Position numbers and translations under genes: made by a program. The notes beneath the pieces are model-generated. The model was not told the DNA's origin and ran no database searches. It worked only from the letters and a program-made list of their open reading frames with translations. A stretch of 64,000 nucleotides of DNA from Halomonas sp. SpR8 (GTDB lineage: Bacteria > Pseudomonadota > Gammaproteobacteria > Pseudomonadales > Halomonadaceae): assembly GCF_031010195.1 (NCBI RefSeq), contig NZ_JAUAMC010000001.1:682001-746000 (forward strand), given 5' to 3'. Below are positions 8,377 to 15,691 of this stretch, one piece after another; position 1 is the first letter of the stretch; each line of letters begins with the position of its first letter.

Positions 8377-8910
8377 ATGGATGAAACAGAATCTTTAAAT
8401 CGAGCAATCCATGAGGAGGTTGCGCTATTTCCATATGATACGGCTTGGCCAACGCTATTTGAAAAGGAGCGAGACAGGCTGCTGACTTTATTTCCAGATC
8501 AGTTTCTAGCCATTGAACATATCGGAAGTACCGCTGTTCCTGATCTATCGGCCAAGCCGATCATCGATATCTTGGCAGGCGTTGACTCAATATCCCGGGC
8601 CGATGAGTTATTGGAGCCGTTGTGCCGTGCAAAATATGCCACATCAATGGAGTACAACGCTTCTTTGGTGGGGCGACGCTGGTTAATGCGATGGGCAGAG
8701 GGGCGTAGGACGCATCATCTTCATCTTATGGTGTATGGCAGCGAAGAGTGGCATCGTCGGTTGGCTTTTCGCAATAAACTGCGTGCTGATACTAAACTGG
8801 CGCAACGGTATGAGCAAAAGAAGCACCTGTGGGCGACAGAATTTCCGTTAGACCGAGAAGCCTATACGGCTGCGAAGGGGAATTTTATTGCCGACGTGTT
8901 AAATAATTAA
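8377..8910 (+). CDS. GrpB family protein (UPF0157, nucleotidyltransferase-like fold)
   Basis: 177 residues. Family motifs are FPYDTAWPTLFEKERDRL, EHIGSTAVPDLSAKPIIDIL (the GSTAVPGLxAKPxxD block) and HHLHLMVYGSEEWHRRLAFR. GrpB proteins share a nucleotidyltransferase-like fold; the activity is not well defined. It lies 32 bp downstream of the M48 gene and 11 bp upstream of the LysE-type exporter, possibly co-transcribed. Start ATG 8377. Confidence 0.88.
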   Translation: MDETESLNRAIHEEVALFPYDTAWPTLFEKERDRLLTLFPDQFLAIEHIGSTAVPDLSAKPIIDILAGVDSISRADELLEPLCRAKYATSMEYNASLVGRRWLMRWAEGRRTHHLHLMVYGSEEWHRRLAFRNKLRADTKLAQRYEQKKHLWATEFPLDREAYTAAKGNFIADVLNN

Positions 8911-8921
8911 GGAAAATAACA

Positions 8922-9557
8922 GTGTTTGACTACTCGCTATTACATTGGATGACATTTCTTTCCGCGGCGGTGCTTCTGAATCTTTCGCCAGGACCCGATA
9001 TTGCCTACATATTGGGGCAAACATTACGCAGTGGGCGGCGACATGGTGTTGCCGCGATGCTGGGCATTTGGACGGGGGCCGCACTACATGTGGTGATGGC
9101 CGTCGTTGGCCTTTCGGCCATTCTAGCTACATCTGCGTTAGCTTTTTCGATTGTGAAATGGGTAGGGGCGGCTTATTTGATATGGCTCGGTATTAAGATG
9201 TTGCTGTCACGAGGCGATCAATTTATTGCAGCAGAAAAGCAGAGTCCCAAGAGTCTATCCTCTGTTTATTGGCAAGGCATGCTGGTGTCAGCGCTAAACC
9301 CCAAAGTGGCCGTATTCTTTCTGGCTTTCCTACCACAATTTATCGTCGAGGGCGCTGGCCCAGCCGAGGCGCAGCTTTTATTGCATGGTAGCCTGATCAT
9401 TGTGGTTGCGGCAGCAATAGAGCCTCCTTTGGTAATTGCTGGCGCAAAGCTAGGTACTTTCCTAAAGAGCGCGCCTCGCGTTGGTTTGTGGATGGATAGA
9501 TCCCTGGGAGCTCTTTTTGTCGTGTTGGGTGTACGGCTTGCTGCCAGCGCAAGGTAG
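8922..9557 (+). CDS. LysE family translocator (RhtB-type amino acid/metabolite exporter)
   Basis: 211 residues from GTG 8922, preceded by taaggaaaataaca. The start of the family signature, LNLSPGPDIAYILGQTL, is near residue 20, then about six hydrophobic helices, with SALNPKVAVFFLAFLPQFI (the NPK-FFLAFLPQF signature) in the middle. LysE/RhtB proteins are proton-driven exporters of amino acids or homoserine lactone-like solutes; the substrate cannot be read from sequence. It follows grpB by 11 bp. Confidence 0.88.
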   Translation: MFDYSLLHWMTFLSAAVLLNLSPGPDIAYILGQTLRSGRRHGVAAMLGIWTGAALHVVMAVVGLSAILATSALAFSIVKWVGAAYLIWLGIKMLLSRGDQFIAAEKQSPKSLSSVYWQGMLVSALNPKVAVFFLAFLPQFIVEGAGPAEAQLLLHGSLIIVVAAAIEPPLVIAGAKLGTFLKSAPRVGLWMDRSLGALFVVLGVRLAASAR

Positions 9558-9631
9558 GCTACGTAATACTATTTTTGCTCTTGTAGTGTTGGCGCGGGTG
9601 TCTCTTTTCGTTTAAATGAAGGATGGTGATA

Positions 9632-9952
9632 ATGTCTGCTTATGCTGTTGCTCTTATCCGTGAAACTCGCTTCGATCCTGAAATTAAACAATATTTAGAA
9701 GGCATCGATGCAACGCTCACGCCGTTCTCGGGTAAATACCTCATTCATGGCGGGCCATACATTCCGCTTGAGGGAGCATGGGCTGGTGATATGGTGGTGA
9801 TTGAGTTTCCTACCATGGAGCAAGCACAAGCTTGGTATGGCTCGGCTGCATATAAAGAGATCCGCCCATTCCGTACCCTGCATACAGAGGGTGATGTTCT
9901 GTTAGTGCAAGGCGTACCAGAAGGGCATAAAGGAGCGGACATCTTGGGATAG
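9632..9952 (+). CDS. DUF1330 family protein
   Basis: 106 residues. I choose ATG 9632 over the in-frame ATG 9623 because aagga (9619-9623) stands about 8 nt from it. It is a dimeric alpha-beta-barrel type small protein: strands around SAYAVALIRETRF and DMVVIEFPTMEQAQAWYGSAAYKEIRPFR, the typical DUF1330 block. Function unknown, although ferredoxin-like dimers of this type often bind small molecules. Monocistronic. Confidence 0.85.
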   Translation: MSAYAVALIRETRFDPEIKQYLEGIDATLTPFSGKYLIHGGPYIPLEGAWAGDMVVIEFPTMEQAQAWYGSAAYKEIRPFRTLHTEGDVLLVQGVPEGHKGADILG

Positions 9953-10008
9953 CAATAGCCGCTCCTTACGCTTCAGTGTGTTTACGATAAAAGATCTTCC
10001 ACTTACAT

Positions 10009-10710
10009 TTAGGCCGGTTGAGGCGATGGAGCGCCTTCCAACGCTACTTGCAGCTTTTCAACAAGCGTTTCGATTTTTAGTATCGTGTCAGCAACCGATT
10101 TGGCTAATACCTCACCACCCACTTCCTGTCCTTCAATAGCGATATAGTGAACGCGAGTAATGCCTATAAACCCAAGCGCTGTGGCCAAGTGTGGTTCCAG
10201 GTGGTTCATATGGGCCATTTCTTCGCCAGGTGACATATTTACGCCGCCTCTGGCTGCGAGCACAACGGCATGCCTTTCTCGGTCTATGAGCTTGGGTACG
10301 TAAGGGTCTATCGGGTTGGAGTCATCGAACTCCACTGTTCTGCCGGCCCTCACCACTTGATCGATCCACGCTTTAAGGGTGGCTGGCATGCCAAAGTTAT
10401 ATAGGGGCGTGCCGATCACCACAATATCAGCGGCAATTAACTCATCAACCAATTGATCGCTTTCTGCTAGCGCTTCCTTCATCCAGGGTTCTAGCCGTTC
10501 TTCGGGGGTGAAGGCAGACGCAATCCAGTCGTGGTTAATAATCGACGGTGGGTTCTGACCTATATCACGATAGGTGACCGTATCTTGTGGGCGGTCTGAT
10601 TGCCACTGACTGACAAACTGATAGGTTAGATGGCGGCTATGTGAGCCGTGGTTATCTGTTCCAGCAATGCCGGGTCGGGCACTAGCGTCTATATGCAGAA
10701 TATGTGTCAC
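10009..10710 (-). CDS. azoR: FMN-dependent NADH:quinone/azo oxidoreductase
   Basis: 233 residues of flavodoxin-like fold. The N-terminal HILHIDASARPG corresponds to the FMN phosphate loop, and GTPLYNFGMPATLKAWIDQ plus VVRAGRTVEF is the AzoR/NQO-like signature block. The family reduces quinones and azo dyes by two-electron transfer from NAD(P)H with FMN, in the cytoplasm. It is divergent from a LysR-type regulator 119 bp away, with two palindromes between them, so regulation by that LysR protein is likely. ATG 10710 is preceded by an aggagg-type site (rc of cctcct). Confidence 0.88.
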   Translation of the reverse strand: MTHILHIDASARPGIAGTDNHGSHSRHLTYQFVSQWQSDRPQDTVTYRDIGQNPPSIINHDWIASAFTPEERLEPWMKEALAESDQLVDELIAADIVVIGTPLYNFGMPATLKAWIDQVVRAGRTVEFDDSNPIDPYVPKLIDRERHAVVLAARGGVNMSPGEEMAHMNHLEPHLATALGFIGITRVHYIAIEGQEVGGEVLAKSVADTILKIETLVEKLQVALEGAPSPQPA

Positions 10711-10725
10711 GGCAGCCTCCTAATC

Positions 10726-10738
10726 TGAGTTGAACTCA
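10726..10738. promoter_or_regulatory. Palindrome in azoR/lysR divergent promoter region, azoR-proximal
   Basis: TGAGTTGAACTCA is a perfect 13-bp odd palindrome 16 bp upstream of azoR. Its flank actcatctat (10734-10743) is repeated inverted at 10809-10818 (atagatgagt), next to lysR. This fits LysR-type paired sites; inference only. Confidence 0.5.
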
Positions 10739-10812
10739 TCTATGATTAACAACAGGCTTAGCTTAGTCCGAGCCTTTCAGCCTAAACAAACGATCTTTTC
10801 TTGCAGCAATAG

Positions 10813-10827
10813 ATGAGTAAATCTCAT
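10813..10827. promoter_or_regulatory. Dyad in azoR/lysR divergent promoter region, lysR-proximal
   Basis: ATGAGTAAATCTCAT has five-base arms (ATGAG/CTCAT) and ends 3 bp before the lysR start codon, a position suited to autorepression. Confidence 0.45.
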
Positions 10828-10829
10828 TC

Positions 10830-11735
10830 ATGAACCATCGCCGATTACCCTCTCTTTCATCGCTTCGCGCTTTTGAAGCGGCTGCCCGGCATGAGAGCGC
10901 CAAGCAGGCCGCTCAGGAGCTTTCGGTGACTGCCACGGCCATTAGCCACCAAGTCCGAGGACTCGAAGAGGCGCTGGGCGTTTCGCTGTTTTTGCGTAAA
11001 CCTCGTCAACTGGAGCTGACACCTCAAGGCCGCGAGCTGCTACAGGTGCTAGAAACCGCGTTTGATAGCATCAGCCATGTGGTCGAGCGGCTAAGTGCTG
11101 TGCCCGCTCGCCAAACCGTGACACTCTCCACAACGCCCGCGGTCGCGGTGCGCTGGCTGCTGCCTTGGGTTTGCCTACTGCGCGACTCCCATCCAGATAT
11201 TGATCTGCGGGTTCATGCTTCACATGAGCCAGTTCCGCTGGATGGAGTAACGGCAGATATTGCCATTCGTTATGGCGATGGCCGTTGGCCGGGGTTGCTA
11301 GCGGAGAAGCTTTTTGATAACACCTTTGCCCCGACCTGTAGCCCGCGCCTTGGCCTGCGTGATATAGCAAAGCTGCCTCTGCACCCGTTGATTCATTTTC
11401 GCCCTCAGGGAGAAGTCTCTGCGCCACTGAATTGGAGCTTCTGGCAGAAACACGCAAAGGTGTCTGGGTTGGATGTTAGTGCCGGGCTGGTGTTTTCCGA
11501 CGAGACCCACGCTATTTCTGCCGCTGTGGGTGAGCAGGGCGTAGCGCTGATGAGCCGCCAGTTGATTAAGGATGAATTAGAGCAAGGGCGCTTGGTGCAA
11601 CCTTTTGGCCCGGCATTTGAAGGCAAACCGTTTTTTCTGGTCTACCCGGAAAGTCGCCAGCACGATCCGACGATTCTGGCTATACGCGAGTGGGTGAAGT
11701 CGGTGCCGGGGCATTTATGCACGCAAGCACAATAA
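10830..11735 (+). CDS. LysR family transcriptional regulator (GcvA-like)
   Basis: 301 residues. The N-terminal winged helix-turn-helix is about 6-65 (SSLRAFEAAARHESAKQAAQ, then ELSVTATAISHQVRGLEEAL), and a LysR substrate-binding domain covers about 90-295. The LPSLSSLRAFEAAARH opening and the VRWLLPWV stretch are typical of the GcvA-like subgroup. Divergent from azoR, so that gene is the likeliest target. Start ATG 10830; there is no obvious Shine-Dalgarno because the dyad occupies that position. Confidence 0.9.
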   Translation: MNHRRLPSLSSLRAFEAAARHESAKQAAQELSVTATAISHQVRGLEEALGVSLFLRKPRQLELTPQGRELLQVLETAFDSISHVVERLSAVPARQTVTLSTTPAVAVRWLLPWVCLLRDSHPDIDLRVHASHEPVPLDGVTADIAIRYGDGRWPGLLAEKLFDNTFAPTCSPRLGLRDIAKLPLHPLIHFRPQGEVSAPLNWSFWQKHAKVSGLDVSAGLVFSDETHAISAAVGEQGVALMSRQLIKDELEQGRLVQPFGPAFEGKPFFLVYPESRQHDPTILAIREWVKSVPGHLCTQAQ

Positions 11736-11912
11736 ACAATTGAAATATTTTTATACCGTTATCTTATTTAGGTTCTAAGTAAATAGTTTTTGTGAGGATC
11801 CGGTTTGAGCAGTGGCGACCACTGAAAAAATAGTGAAAATGCCAGCGGCCAACAGTGCCGTGTCCAGTTAATGGCAGGAACATCTGCAATCACTCATTCT
11901 ACGGCTCAGCAC

Positions 11913-11931
11913 GCCCGGCAATAGCCCGGGC
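11913..11931 (-). terminator. GC-rich hairpin 3' of the SDR gene
   Basis: Stem GCCCGG/CCGGGC with a 7-nt loop, 15 bp beyond the SDR stop codon. It has no T-run, so it is only a weak terminator candidate. Confidence 0.35.
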
Positions 11932-11946
11932 ATGATGTATACGTTG

Positions 11947-12687
11947 TTATTGGCTAGCCGTGGGCCGCACTACGATATCGCTGGTATCGACGTCATCGGG
12001 CTGGTTGATGGCATGGGCTATGGCTGAGGCAATCGCTTCGGGCTTGAGGGCAATCTGGCGGAAAAGGTTGATCGCTTTTGCGGTTTCAGCGTCGGTGATG
12101 GTGTGGGCCAGTTCCGATTCCACCACACCTGGGTAGACACAGGTCACACGGATGTTGTCGGTTTCCTGGCGTAGGCCATCGGAAATAGCGCGAACTGCAT
12201 ATTTGGTGGCGCAATAAACGGCGGCGGTGGGCATAACGGTGAGGCCGCCGATGGAAGAGATGTTGATCACCTGACCACTCTTCTGGGCCTGCATTGTTGG
12301 CAGAACGGCAGCAATGCCATTGAGTACACCGCGAATATTAACGTCGATCATGCGGTTCCACTCATCCACCTTGAGCGCCGCTAAAGGGGAGAGTGGCATC
12401 ACGCCAGCGTTGTTGATGATCACATCAATGCGGCCATGGGTATTGATCGCGAAATCCGCAAACGCCTGCATGTCATGAAGGTTAGTGACATCCAAAGCCT
12501 GAAAATTCACGCTACCCCCTTCAGCGCGAAGGGAGTGGGTCAATGCTTCCAGTCGGTCGGTGCGGCGTGCACCAATGATCAAGCTGTGCCCTTGGCCTGC
12601 TAGCCAGCGGGCAGTGGCTTCACCGATACCGCTGCTGGCACCGGTTAATAAAACAACTTTAGACGATGGGGTTGATGACGCAGTCAT
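11947..12687 (-). CDS. SDR family oxidoreductase
   Basis: 246 residues. The Rossmann cofactor loop is VLLTGASSGIGEATARWLAG (TGxxxGIG), followed by GARRTDRLEAL (an Arg after strand 2 suggests NADP preference), the NNAG motif in VIINNAGVMPLSP, catalytic Ser in NISSIGGL, and Tyr-x3-Lys in YCATKYAV. It resembles YdfG-type short-chain dehydrogenases; the substrate is unknown. It is divergent from an AraC-type regulator 209 bp away, a pairing common for AraC_N regulators and reductases. Confidence 0.92.
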   Translation of the reverse strand: MTASSTPSSKVVLLTGASSGIGEATARWLAGQGHSLIIGARRTDRLEALTHSLRAEGGSVNFQALDVTNLHDMQAFADFAINTHGRIDVIINNAGVMPLSPLAALKVDEWNRMIDVNIRGVLNGIAAVLPTMQAQKSGQVINISSIGGLTVMPTAAVYCATKYAVRAISDGLRQETDNIRVTCVYPGVVESELAHTITDAETAKAINLFRQIALKPEAIASAIAHAINQPDDVDTSDIVVRPTASQ

Positions 12688-12896
12688 TGGGTAATCCTCT
12701 CAGTGGTTGACCTTGAGAAGAGTAAGCTGCCACGGCGGGCATCAGTATAGGCGTTCCTATTGCATCATTGCCTAATCCTATTTGATTGTTAATAGCATGC
12801 GGCGCGTTAAGCCACCCAGCATGTATATTACTCTTAAGAGATGCCCGGCGCGGCGAGTTAATTCCGGTGCGGCACGTATGTGCAGAGGTGGTTAAC

Positions 12897-13841
12897 ATGA
12901 CATTGAAGAGTGATGCTGTGGTTTACCGTAAGATCGTCGAGTACCTGTACCAACTGGCACCTCACGAAGGCTATACCCAGTCGCTATTGGATGGCGTGCG
13001 CTTTATGCGCTCTAACCGCCCACTGCAAAATACCTCGGTACTTTACGAGCCAAGTATTGTCATTATCTGCCAAGGCCGAAAGCGTGGCTATTTGGGGGAT
13101 GAAGTATACATCTACGATGCACAGCACTACTTGGTGTTATCGGTGCCTCTGCCATTTACGTCGGAAACAGAAGCCAGCCCTGAAGAGCCAATGCTGGGCA
13201 TTGCGATCCGCCTGGATGCGGTAGTGATCGCTGAGTTGGTGACGATGCTGGAAACATCAGGGGTGCATGCATCAGAGGCGCCGCGTGGGATGCTCTCTAC
13301 CCCACTGGAAGTGCCGCTGGCCGATGCAACGTTGCGGCTGCTGAGTGCGCTTGCCTACCCAACGGATGCGCATATACTCGCCCCTTTTATCGTCAGGGAA
13401 ATCTGCTATCGGGTATTGACGGGAGAACAGGGTGGCAGCGTTCGAACAGCACTTTCCCACTATGGTCAATTTGGCAAAATCGCTAAGGCGCTCAACCGTA
13501 TTCATGCCCACTATGCTGATCCGCTGGAAGTCGCCAGTCTGGCCAATGAAGCAGGTATGAGTGCCCCAGCCTTTCACGTGCACTTCAAGGCGGTCACCCA
13601 AACCTCGCCTATCCAGTACATTAAATCCACCCGTTTACACCATGCGCGGCTGTTAATGATACGTGACGGGGTGACGGCAGCCGCCGCCGCTAGCCGGGTC
13701 GGCTATGAGAGCCCCTCCCAGTTTAGCCGCGAATTTAAGCGTTTCTTTGGCCGCCCGCCAGCGGAAGAGGTGCGCACTATGAAAGCGAGCCTTGATTTAT
13801 TGCCGCCGACTCATCTGGTCGATATTGCTGTGCCTCACTGA
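12897..13841 (+). CDS. AraC family transcriptional regulator with AraC_N sensor domain
   Basis: 314 residues from ATG 12897, chosen because agagg (12884-12888) stands 8 nt before it; an in-frame ATG at 12786 would add 37 codons of unlikely sequence. The N-terminal domain (about residues 15-180) has the AraC_N cupin pattern (LLDGVRFMRSNRP, EPSIVIICQGRKRGYLGDEVYIYD). The C-terminal domain has two helix-turn-helices (DPLEVASLANEAGMSAPAFH and AAAASRVGYESPSQFSREFK). Divergent from the SDR gene, which is its likely target. Confidence 0.9.
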   Translation: MTLKSDAVVYRKIVEYLYQLAPHEGYTQSLLDGVRFMRSNRPLQNTSVLYEPSIVIICQGRKRGYLGDEVYIYDAQHYLVLSVPLPFTSETEASPEEPMLGIAIRLDAVVIAELVTMLETSGVHASEAPRGMLSTPLEVPLADATLRLLSALAYPTDAHILAPFIVREICYRVLTGEQGGSVRTALSHYGQFGKIAKALNRIHAHYADPLEVASLANEAGMSAPAFHVHFKAVTQTSPIQYIKSTRLHHARLLMIRDGVTAAAAASRVGYESPSQFSREFKRFFGRPPAEEVRTMKASLDLLPPTHLVDIAVPH

Positions 13842-13843
13842 CT

Positions 13844-14008
13844 TTGTGTCCTAAATTACACCACCTTGCTGTTGTTCAGGGGCTTGAGAATCATGAGAAA
13901 ACAGCAGAGGAATTGCGGTTTGTAAAGGCGGTGGCGCAGGGACTCATGGATGTTCGTGAGGGCAATACCGTTTCGCTGGAGGACGCCAAGGCAACGATCT
14001 CACCCTGA
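13844..14008 (+). pseudogene. Antitoxin-like C-terminal remnant
   Basis: An open frame ending at TGA 14006-14008 reads, among others, ELRFVKAVAQGLMDVREG followed by NTVSLEDAKATISP. This is the style of the C-terminal half of small type II antitoxins. There is no ATG or GTG start with a ribosome-binding site, and the frame begins only 3 bp after the araC stop codon, so I read it as the 3' remnant of a deleted gene at the edge of the AbiE locus. A TTG start at 13844 is formally possible. Confidence 0.4.
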
Positions 14009-14037
14009 TGCGGGCTGAGCCATATTCGCGAATTGAT

Positions 14038-14946
14038 TCACGCACCTTCGATCTGTCGACGCCATGGTCCGGGTGGGTGCCAGATTTTCTGCACTGGGTT
14101 GGCGGATAGTGTCTCTATCACGGGAGCAAGAAATTCCAACACCGCTGTTACAACCTCCGAAAATGCCTCCGGCACATGAGGCTGGCCAAGACGTTTACGA
14201 AAAGCCTGCCATTGGGGCTGTTTGCTGTCCACAAAATCGGTAGAAAAGGGATTGGTTTCAGGTAGTTCCGTATGTCGGTTGGCAAAGGTTCTTACGATAG
14301 CGCCAGCCAGATTTGAAAGTGTGAAAGAGTGCTGCCGCGAAAGTAACCAAATATCGTAAAAGTCTTTCATGCGACTGTTTAGTTCGCCCAGATTGATCAT
14401 CGCCTGAAACTTTTCAGCAATGGATGATTCTGGTGAGTAACAAAGAATTCTGCTGGTGGGGAAGTCCAGTAGGGCAGGGAACATCTGCCAGGAAGGAAGC
14501 GGGAAAATAATATCACCAAAACCAATATCCAATTGCATGGGTATTTTGGCGTTGCCGAGAAACCCTGTAAACGTCACCCTAATCCCTTGATAATCGGCGT
14601 CTTCGGTAATGGCTTCGGCTTTCAGCGTGTTTGAATCAAAAGATAAACCATCATCCACGACACCCGTAGCCAGCACATCGCTCACCTGGGCCAGAATAGC
14701 CTCTGGACGGTTACTTGTTTGGCCCAGCATATCAATATCACGCGTCGGTCGAATATCTGGCCCCTGCATAACCCATAGCAGCAGGGCGCCCTTAAGGGTA
14801 AAACTCCGGTTATGAGTCGATTGGCTAAGCCGGTAAAGAAAACGCTCCATTGCGTAGTACTGCAGTAACTCCTGAAAGGGGCGTTTTTCTTCCCGGGATA
14901 TGTTCAGCAATTTTTGGCGAACAGATGCGGCGATGTTTTTGGTCAC
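14038..14946 (-). CDS. abiEii: AbiEii-type nucleotidyltransferase toxin (type IV TA system)
   Basis: 302 residues. I choose GTG 14946 because the aaaggag site (14953-14959) touches the ATG at 14952 but stands 6 nt from the GTG. The nucleotidyltransferase core is visible: FTLKGALLLWVMQG, then RPTRDIDMLG with the Asp-x-Asp metal pair, and later SIAEKFQAMINLGELNSRMKDFYDIWLL, the AbiEii signature. AbiEii is a bacteriostatic, GTP-binding nucleotidyltransferase toxin counteracted by AbiEi and implicated in abortive phage infection. It lies 32 bp downstream of abiEi in the same operon. Confidence 0.88.
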   Translation of the reverse strand: MTKNIAASVRQKLLNISREEKRPFQELLQYYAMERFLYRLSQSTHNRSFTLKGALLLWVMQGPDIRPTRDIDMLGQTSNRPEAILAQVSDVLATGVVDDGLSFDSNTLKAEAITEDADYQGIRVTFTGFLGNAKIPMQLDIGFGDIIFPLPSWQMFPALLDFPTSRILCYSPESSIAEKFQAMINLGELNSRMKDFYDIWLLSRQHSFTLSNLAGAIVRTFANRHTELPETNPFSTDFVDSKQPQWQAFRKRLGQPHVPEAFSEVVTAVLEFLAPVIETLSANPVQKIWHPPGPWRRQIEGA

Positions 14947-14978
14947 GATCATCTCCTTTTACTTTGCGTGGACTTTCT

Positions 14979-15599
14979 TTACAGCTTGGCCTCCACATAA
15001 GGCGCCATGACCTTGGCGACGCGACAGATATTGGCGTATTCCATTAGCTTCCCTGGTAGGAAGGTTTTGCGGGTGCGGTAAAGTTCCAGAGCCTCCAGCA
15101 CCACATCCATGCCGATGCGGTTACGGAACTTGAAGCAGTCCGCCAGCGTTTTTTCTGGGTTGTAGACCTGTAGCATGATGCTATCCACCTCGACCCGCTC
15201 GATACCTTCGCTAAAGGTCTGCCCGGAGAACCGGTAACCGGCGACTGGTGGATAATCCAAAACCGGCAGGCGGGCATCACGCTCCACCGCCAAATGCACC
15301 TGGTGGGGTATCTGCGTGGTGATGCCGTGCCAGTCCAGCGCCGAAATTAGACAGAGCACCGCATTGGGGAAACGGGTAACGGTGGCCACCAGATCCGGGT
15401 TTTCAATCGGTGGCAGGCTCACCAGCCTGTAAAGGCCACGGCTGAGCGGCTCGATAAGTCCTTCATCGCGGAGTCGATAGAACTGGTACCGACTAATACC
15501 CTGGGCTAGCGCCTCGCTCAAACGAAGCTGTCCGCCGTGCTGATGGAATAGGGTTTGGAGTTGCGCCCGGGAAGATAGGGCGGAGCCGAAATCAGACAA
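14979..15599 (-). CDS. abiEi: AbiEi-type antitoxin / transcriptional autorepressor
   Basis: 206 residues from TTG 15599; no other start fits upstream of the winged-helix domain. The N-terminal winged helix is about 8-60 (LFHQHGGQLRLSEALAQGIS, then RYQFYRLRDEGLIEPLSRGLYRL), and the C-terminal AbiEi domain includes SALDWHGITTQIPHQVHLAV and YNPEKTLADCFKFRNRIGMDV. The family binds inverted repeats in its own promoter and offsets AbiEii. The start codon lies inside one arm of a 17-bp inverted repeat, as expected for tight autorepression. Confidence 0.88.
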   Translation of the reverse strand: MSDFGSALSSRAQLQTLFHQHGGQLRLSEALAQGISRYQFYRLRDEGLIEPLSRGLYRLVSLPPIENPDLVATVTRFPNAVLCLISALDWHGITTQIPHQVHLAVERDARLPVLDYPPVAGYRFSGQTFSEGIERVEVDSIMLQVYNPEKTLADCFKFRNRIGMDVVLEALELYRTRKTFLPGKLMEYANICRVAKVMAPYVEAKL

Positions 15600-15638
15600 A
15601 CTGTCACCACTTATTGATATCTGGTGATAGTTTGTCTG
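15593..15638. promoter_or_regulatory. 17-bp inverted repeat overlapping the abiEi start (operator)
   Basis: Left arm cagacaaactgtcacca (15593-15609) and right arm tggtgatagtttgtctg (15622-15638) match at 16 of 17 positions, separated by 12 bp. The TTG start codon of abiEi is within the left arm. Two inverted repeats bound cooperatively are known for AbiEi autoregulation; this site is the obvious candidate here. Confidence 0.75.
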
Positions 15639-15691
15639 GTTGCTGTCGAAGGTTCAAGTAGTGCCTGCAATAGTTGCAAGCACCATCAATG

